From Ypsolopha sequella (Eukaryota; Arthropoda; Insecta; Lepidoptera; Ypsolophidae), in assembly GCA_934047225.1 (NCBI GenBank), contig OW203983.1, positions 2,418,001 to 2,482,000 on the forward strand: DNA of 64,000 nt, in the 5' to 3' direction. Below, piece after piece: positions 53,780 to 64,000 of this stretch; the first letter of the stretch is position 1, and the number at the start of each line of letters is the position of its first letter. A model generated the notes under the pieces. It saw only the letters and a list, made by a program, of their open reading frames with translations. It did not search any database and was not told where the DNA came from. A program made the position numbers and the translations under genes.

Positions 53780-56700
53780 AAAATCATTTATAATGAAATC
53801 ATCGCTTTGCTAACTCTAAAAATTATTAGAATACATTAAAAAACTAGAAAACATCAATTAGAGACACATTTCAATTAAGACGAATATTTTTTAAATATTC
53901 CTGGTACCAGGATTCGAACTTGCGACCTCTTTGCTTCGACCTCGACAAGGGAGAAGAAATCCTAAAAATCATTTAGGGAACTTGCCACATGAAAATAAGA
54001 TGCAAATCAGAATGCAGACCAGCAAGAAAAAAAAAAAACAAATTAACTTGATCTGGGCTGAGATACCAAGTTCACAAACAAGTCACAGGATATCAATGAA
54101 GAAATTTCGCACACATCGTGCAAAATCTAGACCTTATTTAACTACTTTACTTATTGTTATTCATTATTTATGCTTTATTGAATTATTATAGATTCAGGTG
54201 AGCAAGTTATAAGCTGTCGTTTTGAACATGATTTACTCTTCATTTCTTATTGAAATGTTAATATTTGTACTTGCAGCGAAATTAAAAACACTTGTTTAAA
54301 ATTTTACAAGTTGCCCGTTAGCAATAGTTGTTTACCAGGCTTATTGTAATAGTTATTATATACATACTAGACAATGCACGGCTGTATATGCATTTGTTTA
54401 TTATTCGTGAGAGATTGTATATAACAGCGATGTAATTTATATCTAAGCTGAGTATACATACCTATATTATATAGGGAGGAATATATATATATATATCTTA
54501 ATATATAAACATATGTATATGCGTAAAGCACCTAATGTAGCACGGTTCTAATATATATATAGAGGGGTATGCGGCATTCGCATCCGGAAATAAACTGCCT
54601 CTTATTTTACAATTATTCTATAAGGTATAGAATTTATTAAGGTTTCTCCCAACGGCAACGACCTTGAACTGAGTAACTTTATAACCATTTTATACGGTAA
54701 CTATAGCATTTTTTAATAGAAGAAAAATTACGGCATTAGAACAGAATCATAACATGATTCATCAAAAGCGGCCTTTTTAGAGGACCTGCTAAGAACTTTA
54801 TTTTAATCTGGTTTTGTTGGAAATTTCAACCACCACGAATCAAGTTGCTAATTTTTCCGACGGAGCCACCTTAACAATAACTTCATAATTATTGTTAATA
54901 AATTTCCTACGTTTTTTACCCAATGAGGTTTTACAAAGAATAAACTAATATTCTTAAGGCGCTACGAAAAAAAATCGACACTTTAAGAACTTGCTTATCT
55001 ACTTCAGTAAATAATGTATTATTTTCATAAAATAGTATATTATTTTTGGAATCTTTTTCTAGGGATCTGTTAAAACAGAAACGCGATTGGAGAAATTCGG
55101 CTCGATAGAAATATTTATTGAAATGAGGTCTTTTTCGGCACCAATTCTCCTGGTTTGACAATTTAGAATGACATATGGACTGCAATTATATTTTATAAGA
55201 GGGGTTTTATCGGTATCTAGGGACCTGGTTAAACGGAATTTTGATAGCAACTTTAGTACATTTTATATTAGTAAAAAACCGACTTTTTGCTACTTTTCCA
55301 CGAATCCGTCCCTCTCGCACTGAGGGTTTTTTCGCATATGGAGTAACAGGGTCGCTAAAACTTTTACATATCGCCTTAAAGGATACATCTGTGCTAATAT
55401 TTCATTAATCTCTTTTTCTCTTATAAACACATATTTTCAAATTTGTTTGGGCAACAATACATTATAATATATATAATCGGGTCTACCGCGATCAATTTTT
55501 ACCTTTTTACGAAAAGGGGACGCCCGACGTTTAATACGTTAAGAAACTCCTACAAAACTGGGGGCCTAAATCCCTATAGGTACCTAATACCTACTAATCG
55601 TGTCTGTACATGGAATATTTCTGTGAAATTCAAAATTAAATAGTTATTATTATTATTAGTATTGTACTGAGGTGATAACTACAATTTTAGTCTGTCTGCT
55701 GTATTTGTATGTATGTTCCGTTTTAACTCGAGAACCACTCAACAGATTTAGATGCGGTTTTCTATATTATCATCGTAGTTAACCTGATTAACATAAAGAA
55801 GAGCCGCAAGCGAAAGGCTAGTATACTATATATATATAATATAGGCTAGTATATATGAATGTTAAAATACGTACATTCGCTTATAGAATAATAATCAATA
55901 ACGTCAAAAATGGGTAATATTCTGCCCAATCACCAATTTTAATAATGCCAATTTCATATTAAGAAGACTAGAATACGTTAAAAATTAAATATATGGGAAA
56001 AACACAAAGAAGAAGTGTAATATTAAAAAAATATTTTTCAATGCATGTGCTCGTAAAGGCCCACTTTTTATGCATCAAAACCGATCAGAAAGTCGATTAT
56101 TTTGCCCTAGGGCTTTATTATTATTATTATTTTTTTAATTTGTTTGCAATGGTTGGCTAACCTGCAGCCTTTCCTGTGTACCATAGATGTTATACTTTTT
56201 TCCCCACTGTTTAACGGCTCTGGATACAATCCTTTTGAGCCAATCATAATTTAAAGTTCACGAGATTATATTTGTTTTCATTTCCTCACACTATGCATTG
56301 AAAAACGTAGTATGATACACGGGCGTAAAAGCAATAAAATACTCGGTTAAGTTTAAAACACTCGCTACGCTCGTGTTTTAAATCGTCCTCGTAATTTATT
56401 CCTTTGCGCCCTTGTAGCATAAACTACTATAATGTACTCGTATTTTCATTCAAACTACAGTAAAAAAAGTTCAATTCAATTTAATTTAAGGGCTGTGCTC
56501 TTGTCGTTTGCGTCCATGCCATATTTAATTTTAACCCATGCAACAGTTTTCACATTTACAGTGATTTACCTATATATGTAAAAGTAGGGAATTTCGATAT
56601 AGAGAGTACAAAACAACATACCTAAGTTAAATTACATATTTTTGCTGAACTAAATCATTTTTACATGTCTAGCTAAACACAAACAAACTAAATAAACATA

Positions 56701-56913
56701 ACGTCTATAAGCGTTGAAAATGAAGCGCTAAATAATTCTATAAGTGTGAAGTACAGGACAAAACACTCGCTGTGCCAAATATTGTTTCATTCGCACTTAC
56801 TCTTTGTAGGTTACTCTTCACCCCGAGAAGTTCCCTAGGGCCCTGGTGTTTCCTAAGGTTCAGATTTTATCTGATTTCCTGCCTTACATAGCTCATTCTT
56901 TTGCAGTAACAAG
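53780..56913. other. AT-rich DNA with scattered repeat remnants, no gene
   Basis: About 53905-53935 is a tRNA-like T-arm on the minus strand (see 30291). 54480-54570 has (TA)n stretches. 55285-55370 is the inverted relative of 9950-10032. 55661-55800 relates to 20190-20330. 56305-56425 is an imperfect palindrome around AAACACTCGCTACGCTCGTG-TTT. No coding-like frame of note. Confidence 0.5.
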
Positions 56914-57490
56914 AAAAATCGGTCAAGTTCGAGTAGGCTCTGGCCTAAATGAATTTTTTTCAAAAGTTACAAACTTGATTTTGCAGTTTTGCACACATTC
57001 ACCAAAAAAGGTATGAAACAAAAGTTAACTTAGCCACAACTTACTCCTTCCATAATAAAGTTTCAGTATATTCGACCTACTTTAAAAAAGAAGGAGGTTA
57101 TCCCAATTCTACAATATCTTTTGTGTTGGGTTCGGCGTTGTCACTCCATAACTCCGTCATTTTTCAACTGATTCGAATGATTCTTTGTTTGTTTGGAAGA
57201 GTATGCTTTCAGGTAGGTCCCGTCTCATTTTGGGTTTAGTCATGATCTGATCCAGGTCGTCAGAGATAAGCAGCGGAACTCCTCAGAAAATGACAGCATA
57301 CCACTCGATATTGTGGTAATCGCTTTGTGACATGATGCTGATTGCAGGATATTACTTGAAAATCACTATTCTTCCACCTGACCTTCAATTCTGGCCTCGC
57401 TATAATAGAACTCCTCAACGGATGAGAGCACATAACTGCAGATTGCGGTACTGAATGTGTGAGTCCGATTCGCACTTGGCCGGTTTTTTA
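56914..57490. mobile_element. TIR element of the CCGGCCAAGTGCGAGTC family
   Basis: The left end AAAAATCGGTCAAGTTCGAG-TAGGCTC and right end GAGTCCGATTCGCACTTGGC-CGGTTTTTT are inverted relatives of each other. The interior contains the widespread segment ATCTGATCCAGGTCGTCAGA. It is non-coding. Confidence 0.7.
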
Positions 57491-57744
57491 ATTAAATAGA
57501 GTATAGTTATACTACATAATAAACAGGAATCCCAAATCCCTAACTAGGTAAAGTAGTTTAATTTTTGAGATAGATAGATAGATGGATCACGAAAAAAAAG
57601 TCTGAAAAAAAGAAGAATAATAAATATATGAGCTCTAGATAATGACATCCCACACGTCAGGGTATAAACAATGTTTTTTTCGGCTCCTTTGTCTTGTATG
57701 GATGGGACTCCCTATGGAAAATAAAATTTCATCTAATTTCTAAT

Positions 57745-58100
57745 TCATCCCTCTCGCTAATCCGCCACCAAAAAATCCGGACTACCGGCGGATTACCGAA
57801 AACGGCGGATTATAATGTACAGGAACATCGAATTGACGAAAACAACAAAAAAACATAGTAATTTTGTATTAGTACTTATGAAGGTAAATACATATGTACA
57901 TTTGTATTAAAATTTAAAAATAAACTGACACATCAACTGATTACTCAGGTTTTGAAAAATACTGCTCTAATTTGGCTTGTTTTTTACCAGAATAAATCTT
58001 CGTAATAACATGATTACAGAGAGACATCGACTTGCAAAAAATGGGCGGATTATAGTAGTTGTCGGATTATCAAGCGGCGGACTAGCGAGAGAGTACTGTA
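57745..58100. mobile_element. Tigger/pogo-like non-autonomous element
   Basis: The left end TCATCCCTCTCGCTAATCCG-CC and right end GGCGGACTAGCGAGAGAGTA-CTGTA are inverted, with further internal GGCGGATTA / TAATCCG motifs. CAGTA...CTCTCGCTA(A/G)TCCG ends resemble Tigger/pogo termini. The left terminus is slightly eroded. No transposase is seen. Confidence 0.65.
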
Positions 58101-59474
58101 TTCAGTTTTAGGGCAATATTCTACATAGCAATCCAAATTTCAGATCTGTTACTATTTCACTACGAGCTAAAGATCCGTGACATACGGACGGACGGACAGC
58201 AGTAGGGTTCCGTTTTACCCTTTAGGTACGTAACCCTCAAAACTTATAGCACCATCTATGCTTTAATTTACGTTTTGTATATTTTATTGTCATCCGATTC
58301 TTAATTCCTAATACGAAAATTTTCTCTGAAGAAATACCTCAGGATTTCGTAATAAGACTAATAAGATCACGCCACAGTTAAAAAAGGGCTTCTTCGGTTA
58401 ATAGATACTTACGCCAACTGCAATTTGAACCTGTCTTTGAAGGCCTACTCCTCCCACACTGGTAGTCCAAAAACTTTAATAAAAATATATGATAGGCATT
58501 ATAGAGTCAAAAATAAATTTTAAGTTTCATAAACTGGTTTTCTATTGTAAGTTTTGACAAAAAAAATCGAAAGTCATCAAAAGTTTCACATGATTAACAC
58601 AAGAATTCTCTTACTCCTTCCAAACGCCTAAAGCGATTTTAATTATTATTTCGCCAAATTATAGGACATTTTTAGATCTAAAAAATTTAAGTTCAAAATT
58701 TTTTTTCCGTTCATTGCGTCCATGTGAAAAGTATTATTTTCTCCTATTTTGCGCTAGCCGGAGACGCAGTGGTTGTCGTAACAGCCACTTTTCAAGGCAC
58801 GCTGAAATGAACATTATTTCAATGTTGTTTCTGTTGATATTTGTACCGACACACATCGAGTTGCTTATTTAGCGTTGTCATACGCCTTAAGATGGTTACC
58901 CAGTACCCACACATTCATCTAAACTTGAAAGTTTATATGAAACTCGTAATGATCTGATCTACATTATGACCTAATTAAGAGCCTCTGTACATGTATACCA
59001 AAGAGACTACAATAATTTCCAAGAGTATGGCCCACTCTAGCAACCTTTCTTGTTACCCGTCCAGCACAATAAGTCCAATGGCAAGGACCTTATTTGCTTT
59101 TGAAAGAGGCGATTTATATATTATGTTGGCTCATTGGCCTCTTTTTCTTGGACGTGTGATATTAATAATTACGCAGCGAAATAACAAATTGAAGTATTTT
59201 TATCTAAAACTGAAATACTTTGTAGACAAAAAAATATTAAATTTAAGTAGATTTTCTTTATTTTTATATTTTTTAAGATTCAGACAAAAATTAAAAACTG
59301 AATATGAAGACAGCAGCTTATTTTCTACATTTTTTTTCATAAGTATTGTCTAGCGACATCTAACTACGTCTTAGTACCCAAAAAGCAAAATTTTTTGAAA
59401 CAGGATATCGTGAACATTGCCTCATTTTTACGCAAAGTTTAGGAAGTTGTACAATTTTTATTTATACTGGAAAT
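58101..59474. other. Intergenic or intronic DNA, one repeat remnant
   Basis: 58190-58236 (GGACGGACGGACAGCAGTAG, GGTTCCGTTTTACCC) is a fragment of the GGGTTCCG family. The plus-strand frame at 58991-59353 (120 codons) has no recognisable motif and is rich in Lys/Phe/Leu as expected of AT-rich noise. Confidence 0.5.
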
Positions 59475-59657
59475 AAAAAACCGGCCAAGTGCGAGTCGGA
59501 CTCGCGCACGAAGGGTTCCGGTCCATCTATAAAAACGGCAAAAAAATAACGTTTGTTGTATGGGAGCCCCCTTAAATATGTATTTTATTCTATTTTTTAG
59601 TATTTGTTATTATAGCGGCAACAGAAATAGACCTAGGGTACGGAACCCTAAAAAAGA
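59475..59657. mobile_element. Short member of the CCGGCCAAGTGCGAGTC family
   Basis: It starts AAAAAACCGGCCAAGTGCGA-GTCGGACTCGCGCACGAAGG. It contains TTGTATGGGAGCCCCCTTAA and TATAGCGGCAACAGAAATA, and ends GGTACGGAACCCTAAAAAAG. These are diagnostic segments of the family. The open frame across it is incidental. Confidence 0.8.
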
Positions 59658-60492
59658 CAGAAATACAGACGTCGTTCATGTAAAGAAGACTAAGTTTATA
59701 TACTTTTCTATAAAAAAACAGTTACCGTTTCATGGAAAACTGTTTTTACCTGAAACCATTTCACAAATTCGGCGCTTTTTTAATATATCACCATATTGCA
59801 CCTCTTGCAAAGGGTTGGAGTGGGGTGTTGGGCGAAGGAAAACATACATATAGACGTGTGCAAAGTTTCATTGAGATCAAAGCCATCAGGACGTCACGAA
59901 CACCTATGGCAGCTGAGCGGGACGTGGACGGCCCACCTGAACCGCGTTTGTCTGCGGAACGTTTAAAAACTGGTTGAAAATACGAGTATATCTTTTTAGA
60001 CAAATATGCGTATAAGTACGTTCCTTAAATAAGAGATCGACAAAACAAGTAAACATTTTTTTTTTCAATGTAAGGAGAGATCTTATTGCTTCCAAAGAAC
60101 CCTCGAAGTCTGGCGTTGTTGGTGTTCTTGACTCAAGTAGACTTAACCTGTTTGCTTACAAACGGACGAATTCCTCTAACGGAGTAATAGACTTCTATTG
60201 TTATATTTTTCCGTCATTGAACAGGTTAAGATGGTTGCATCTTGCAAATTATGACGCCTTTTAAGTGAATGGAGAGGACTCAATGGAAGTAGTTAGTTGT
60301 TTCTTTAGTTGATACTTGAATATACCATCTTTTCAAACAAAAACTTGTAAACTGAATCAAAGTAATTTTCTATACGGCTAGGCAAAATGTAAACTTACCA
60401 AAAAAAATGGTTGTCTATAAATGAGTCAACCTGTATTTTAAAACGTTTCAATAGTAGTAGCGAAAATTGTTCAAAAATTAAGAGTAGTTTTT
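59658..60492. other. Intergenic DNA, small inverted repeat
   Basis: CTTAACCTGTT (about 60144) and AACAGGTTAAG (about 60221) are inverted ends of a possible ~90-bp foldback. Otherwise nothing is recognised. Confidence 0.45.
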
Positions 60493-61292
60493 AAGGGTCG
60501 GTTGCGCCAAACATGCTCTCGCGTTTGGACAATTTAGCTTATTAAAACAAAATATTTTTAACGAATTAAATTTGTATAAGTAGTTAAGAAGTTGAACTAC
60601 ATTATAATTTTTCAGATTTGACACAAGTATCACAACCATCGAGAAACAAAATCGGAAAGATCAGTAAAATCACGGAAAACGTAATTTGGCTTTGGAACTA
60701 GTATGATCAGTCTACTGATATAACTACAAAATAAAATATTTTTATAGAGTAAAGAAATGAAAGTATTATGAAAGTAAAGTATATGAATTGTTGTTTTAAA
60801 AAACACTTGTACTTATCCACACGTACAAGTGTTTTTTAAAACAATGTTTTATAAATTCCACCAAGTGCCAACAATCACTAGCATCTACTATATATGAATT
60901 GTATTTCCTTTCGTTATTTTAAAATAAATATTCAAACATTCTACGTTTTTCCTGTACAGAAAAATTACGCAAAAAGAATTTGAATGTTTTGTATTTCTTT
61001 TTAAATAATGAAAGGAAAAAAATATTAAAATATTATATGAATAAGGTACTTTGACTTCTTTACAAAAAAAAAAAATATTTCAATGTGGAACAAAAAAAAT
61101 ATTTTTTTCTGCTTGCAACGTTATATTACGTTTTTCGTGATTTTAGTGATCTTTGACTTGTGTCAAATTTGAAAAATTATAATGTAGTTCAACTTCTTAA
61201 CTACACACAAAAATTTCATTTGTTAAAAATATTTTGTTTTGATATGCTAAATTGTCCAAACGCGAGAGCATGTTTGGCGCAACCGAGCTTTA
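60493..61292. mobile_element. TIR element with ~130-bp arms, ~800 bp
   Basis: The left arm GTCGGTTGCGCCAAACATGC-TCTCGCGTTTGGACAATTTA is mirrored at 61235-61290. Pairing continues inward through TTAAGAAGTTGAACTACATT-ATAATTTTT and TTTGACACAAGT. The centre holds two further hairpins. No transposase is seen. Confidence 0.88.
60791..60844. repeat. Perfect 22-bp hairpin inside the 60.5-kb TIR element
   Basis: TTGTTTTAAAAAACACTTGT-AC (60791-60812), a 10-base loop TTATCCACAC, then the exact complement (60823-60844). A second, imperfect hairpin follows at about 60903-61018. Confidence 0.9.
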
Positions 61293-61481
61293 AATTGTAA
61301 GCGTACAATTGTAAGCGGAAGAAGTTGCTTTTAATAAACGTATTATTGCCTATTTTCATACTCAATATTGTATAATCTTTTCTCAAAAATCCTTTATAGC
61401 GCGGAAAGGTCGACTTTGCTCAAAGAAGGTTGTTAAAATAACGACCACATACAAGCATTTTTGAGTAAAGCCTTGGCCTTG

Positions 61482-61683
61482 GTCCGCAATGACTGCGTTG
61501 CTGGCCACGCTATGATAGCCTCGAGCTCAGCTTAGCTACGCTCTCGGCCTTCAAGCTTGGTCATCATAGCAGCCCTTCCTGTCCATGCTATAAAGACAAT
61601 GCTGGTCACGCTGTGTAGGCCTGGAGCTGCGCTTTCGGCCATCATATAAGCGCTGCCAGCAACGCAGTCATTACAGACCGCAG
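61482..61683. mobile_element. Small inverted-repeat element, GC-richer
   Basis: The ends GGTCCGCAATGACTGCGTTG-CTGG and CCAGCAACGCAGTCATTACA-GACC are inverted. Internal segments such as GGCCACGCTATGATAGCC and GGTCATCATAGCAGCCC pair partly. Transposon-like, unclassified. Confidence 0.65.
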
Positions 61684-61743
61684 CAGTAATGTACTATAAA
61701 TGCCCTCCTTTTGGTCAAGTTGCTTAGAACTTTATTTTAAATT

Positions 61744-62008
61744 TACCGTAACCGGGCGGATAATAGCACCAAATTTGGAATGAAGGTAATTAGGGTGTAC
61801 TGATAAATGGTAGCCAGCCGAAAAATTAATATTATTTTTCTCTTCATATTTTTTTTCTTTCCTATTTTTCTTAAAGCGTTAAGTGAAAATTAATAGTAAA
61901 AAAAATAACTGTTAGTTTTCAATAACCAAGAAAGAAACATTTTTTTACCAAGAGTTTATAAATAAATAAATAAATTAATTGGTGCTATTATCCGCCCGGT
62001 TAACGGTA
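61744..62008. mobile_element. MITE with ~29-bp TIRs
   Basis: The left end TACCGTAACCGGGCGGATAA-TAGCACCAA is mirrored by TTGGTGCTATTATCCGCCCG-GTTAACGGTA. The AT-rich centre has no coding capacity. Confidence 0.85.
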
Positions 62009-62035
62009 ATTTCACCAAGTCAACTTACTATTTAA

Positions 62036-62454
62036 GGCGCTCTTATCCCAGAAGAGTGACTCTGTCTTTTTCTTTACGTGTAAGGAGTAAAGAAAATGAC
62101 CACACTTTTGTACTTTTTCGTTGTTTTTATCGGTTTTTAAATTGTTTAAAAATAAGGGATATGTTTATTAAAACCCACTTACGTGGTCGACCTAGAAAAT
62201 TTAAAGAGCAATATTACCAGATATGTTTCGTTAATAAAAGAGTGGAATTATGGAAATGGCATGATTTGAAAGGTCTTATTACATGCTGTGTTCGTGAATT
62301 ATTTCTATCGAGCAAAGTTTATCTGATCGTGTAACACATGCGTGAAAAACCTAGATAAAGGTTCGAACTATATTGCGTTTTTTTTTGGAAGTTTTAAACG
62401 ATATTTGAAAGTTCTATTTGACTTTGAAATTACTGATTTTGGGATAAGAGCGCC
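62036..62454. mobile_element. MITE flanked by TTAA target sites (piggyBac-like target)
   Basis: GGCGCTCTTATCCCA at the left and TGGGATAAGAGCGCC at the right are perfect 15-bp inverted repeats. Each is flanked outside by TTAA (62032-62035 and 62455-62458). A TTAA duplication suggests mobilisation by a piggyBac-type transposase. The 92-codon frame inside (62056-62334) has no recognised motif. Confidence 0.75.
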
Positions 62455-62855
62455 TTAAGAAAGTGCATGTTTAAACCGCTAGAAATTTGCTTTTGACGTT
62501 TAAATTATCTTTGTAAATAGCTGCTTATCAATAAATTGTGTAATGATACTATTTGTGGCCGAGCCCGTTGCTTGTAGACTAAATAGTAAACAATTTATAA
62601 TTTGTGCCAGCAGGGATCACTGGTCAATGGGCTAAGGACAGAGTTTATCTGGTTCTCTTGTATATTATTACCTATTGTTCGAATGCTGTTCAAATTTTCG
62701 TTATACGTACTTGGCTTACGTTTTTTATACACACAATTTCTTTAAACCTTGGCATTTTTTTTCCAAATGTTTTCCTGAGCTTTTCTTTCTTTTTCTTTCT
62801 CACAGTTGTCTGAAAGGGAGCATTTGCGTGTTGCTGGTACTGGCGTAGCCCTCTT
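62455..62855. other. Nothing recognised
   Basis: AT-rich DNA between the TTAA-flanked element and the 53-bp array. The 69-codon frame at 62604-62813 is hydrophobic/Phe-rich but has no supporting feature. Confidence 0.45.
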
Positions 62856-63229
62856 TCAAAATAAACGTTATAGTGTGAGTCTGGTTGTCGGTGTGCGCGG
62901 CCGGACCCTTTAAATAAACGTTATAGTGGGAGTCTGGTTGTCGGTGTGCGCGGCCGGACCCTTTAAATAAACGTTATAGTGGGAGTCTGGTTGTCGGTGT
63001 GCGCGGCCGGACCCTTTAAATAAACGTTATAGTGGGAGTCTGGTTGTCGGTGTGCGCGGCCGGACCCTTTAAATAAACGTTATAGTGGGAGTCTGGTTGT
63101 CGGTGTGCGCGGCCGGACCCTTTAAATAAACGTTATAGTGGGAGTCTGGTTGTCGGTGTGCGCGGCCGGACCCTTTAAATAAACGTTATAGTGGGAGTCT
63201 GGTTGTCGGTGTGCGCGGCCGGACCCTTT
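62856..63229 (+). repeat. Tandem repeat, 53-bp unit, 7 copies
   Basis: The unit begins CCCTTTAAATAAACGTTATA, contains GTGGGAGTCTGGTTG and ends GTGTGCGCGGCCGGA. Apart from the first unit (TTTCAAAATAAAC, GTGTGAG) copies are identical. Each contains an AATAAA string and the palindrome CGGCCG. Confidence 0.95.
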
Positions 63230-63407
63230 TCGTAATAGAATAGTTTTTTTGTTGTTTAATTGATTGACGTCAGGAAAATATTTTCGTGATATTCTTACTT
63301 CTGAAAATAATGCTCAATATTTAATTGCACCATAGTTTTAACGCGTCTTTTTGTTGTAATTACACAATATTGTTAATTATTTCTTGCAGTAGTTGAAGTT
63401 TTGTTAC

Positions 63408-64000
63408 GGGTGGTTCCCATTGTTTTGTTACGGATGGGTCCCATTGTTTTGTTACGGATGGTTCCCATTGTTTTGTTACGAATGGGTCCCATTGTTTTGT
63501 TACGGATGGGTCCCATTGTTTTGTTAGGGATGGTTCCCATTGTTTAGTTACGGATGGTTTCTATTGTTTTGTTACGGATGGGTCCTATTGTTTCGTTACG
63601 GATGGTTCCCATTGTTTTGTTACGGATGGTTCCCATTGTTTTATTACGGATGGGTCCCATTGTTTTGTTACGGATGGTCCCATTGTTTTGTTACGGATGG
63701 TTCCCATTGTTTTGTTACGGATGGGTCCCATTGCTTTGTTACGGATGGGTCCCATTGTTTTGTTACGGATAGTTCCCATTTTTTTGTTACGGGTGGGTCC
63801 CATTGTTTTTGTTACGGATGGGTCACATTGTTTGTTAGGGATGGTTCCCATTGTTTAGTTACGGATGGTTTCTATTGTTTTGTTAAGGATGGGTCCTATT
63901 GTTTTGTTACGGATAGTTCCCATTGTTTTGTTACGGATGGGTCCCATTGTTTTGTTACGGATGGGTCCCATTGTTTTGTTACGGATGGTTTCCATTGTTT
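63408..64000 (+). repeat. Tandem repeat, 24-bp unit, ~25 copies, continues past the window
   Basis: The unit is CCCATTGTTTTGTTACGGAT-GG(G/T)T. Copies vary at several sites. Longer variant patterns recur (GTTAGGGATGGTTCCCATTG then TTTAGTTACGGATGGTTTC at ~63521 and ~63832), indicating a ~310-bp block duplication. Open frames with an octapeptide period on both strands are repeat artefacts. Confidence 0.95.

Noticed and set aside
58991..59353. 120-codon frame as a possible small gene
   Set aside because: The composition is that of AT-rich noise (Lys/Phe/Leu/Ile). I saw no conserved motif, splice sites or neighbouring exons to support it.
62056..62334. 92-codon frame as a host gene
   Set aside because: It lies entirely within a TTAA-flanked MITE and shows no recognisable domain.
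63554..63851. Repeat-peptide frames on both strands at the window end
   Set aside because: They are explained by the 24-bp tandem repeat, and both strands are open equally.

Overview
The window is eukaryotic, intron-rich and AT-rich, and most likely comes from a moth or butterfly (Lepidoptera). The pointers are an insect-like DIP2 gene with GC-rich exons in AT-rich introns, and transposon families whose ends I recognise from lepidopteran genomes, such as RTE-like LINE tails and an element family ending in CCGGCCAAGTGCGAGTC. The taxon is an inference; I could not search a database.

The only host gene I can support is the 3' part of DIP2 (disco-interacting protein 2) on the plus strand. Eight exons between 2304 and 28064 join in matching reading phase and encode the last ~1,003 residues. 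They cover the end of the first adenylate-forming-like domain, the linker, and the whole second domain. The N-terminal ~one third lies upstream of the window. The obvious stop (28062-28064) sits inside a perfect splice-donor string, and a phase-compatible exon-like segment lies 23 kb downstream at 51439, so an alternative or true last exon is possible.

The introns (1-27.8 kb) hold seven tandem-repeat arrays with unrelated units of 27, 47, 59 (two adjacent arrays made by a block duplication), 64, 28 and 77 bp. They also hold foldback elements and antisense LINE fragments. Each 59-bp unit carries the palindrome AACCGGTT, about 50 sites in all.

Downstream of DIP2 (28-64 kb) the sequence is a transposon landscape. 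It contains a tRNA-like inverted pair inside a small element, a 30-bp array, two hAT-type elements with perfect 8-bp target-site duplications, and a decayed Helitron. A complete, apparently very young Gypsy-type LTR retrotransposon occupies 37420-42842, with identical-looking LTRs and one uninterrupted gag-pol frame. After it come a frameshifted R2/R4-like LINE, a Gypsy gag remnant, a run of palindromic MITEs, and a chain of TIR elements at 60.5-62.5 kb. Two more tandem arrays (53 and 24 bp) end the window.

I see no bacterial-type operon, CRISPR array or functional tRNA/rRNA gene. No clear new molecular system is present. The most notable signals are the Grainyhead-site-like satellite, the birth of a minisatellite inside a transposon arm, and the stop/donor overlap at the end of DIP2.
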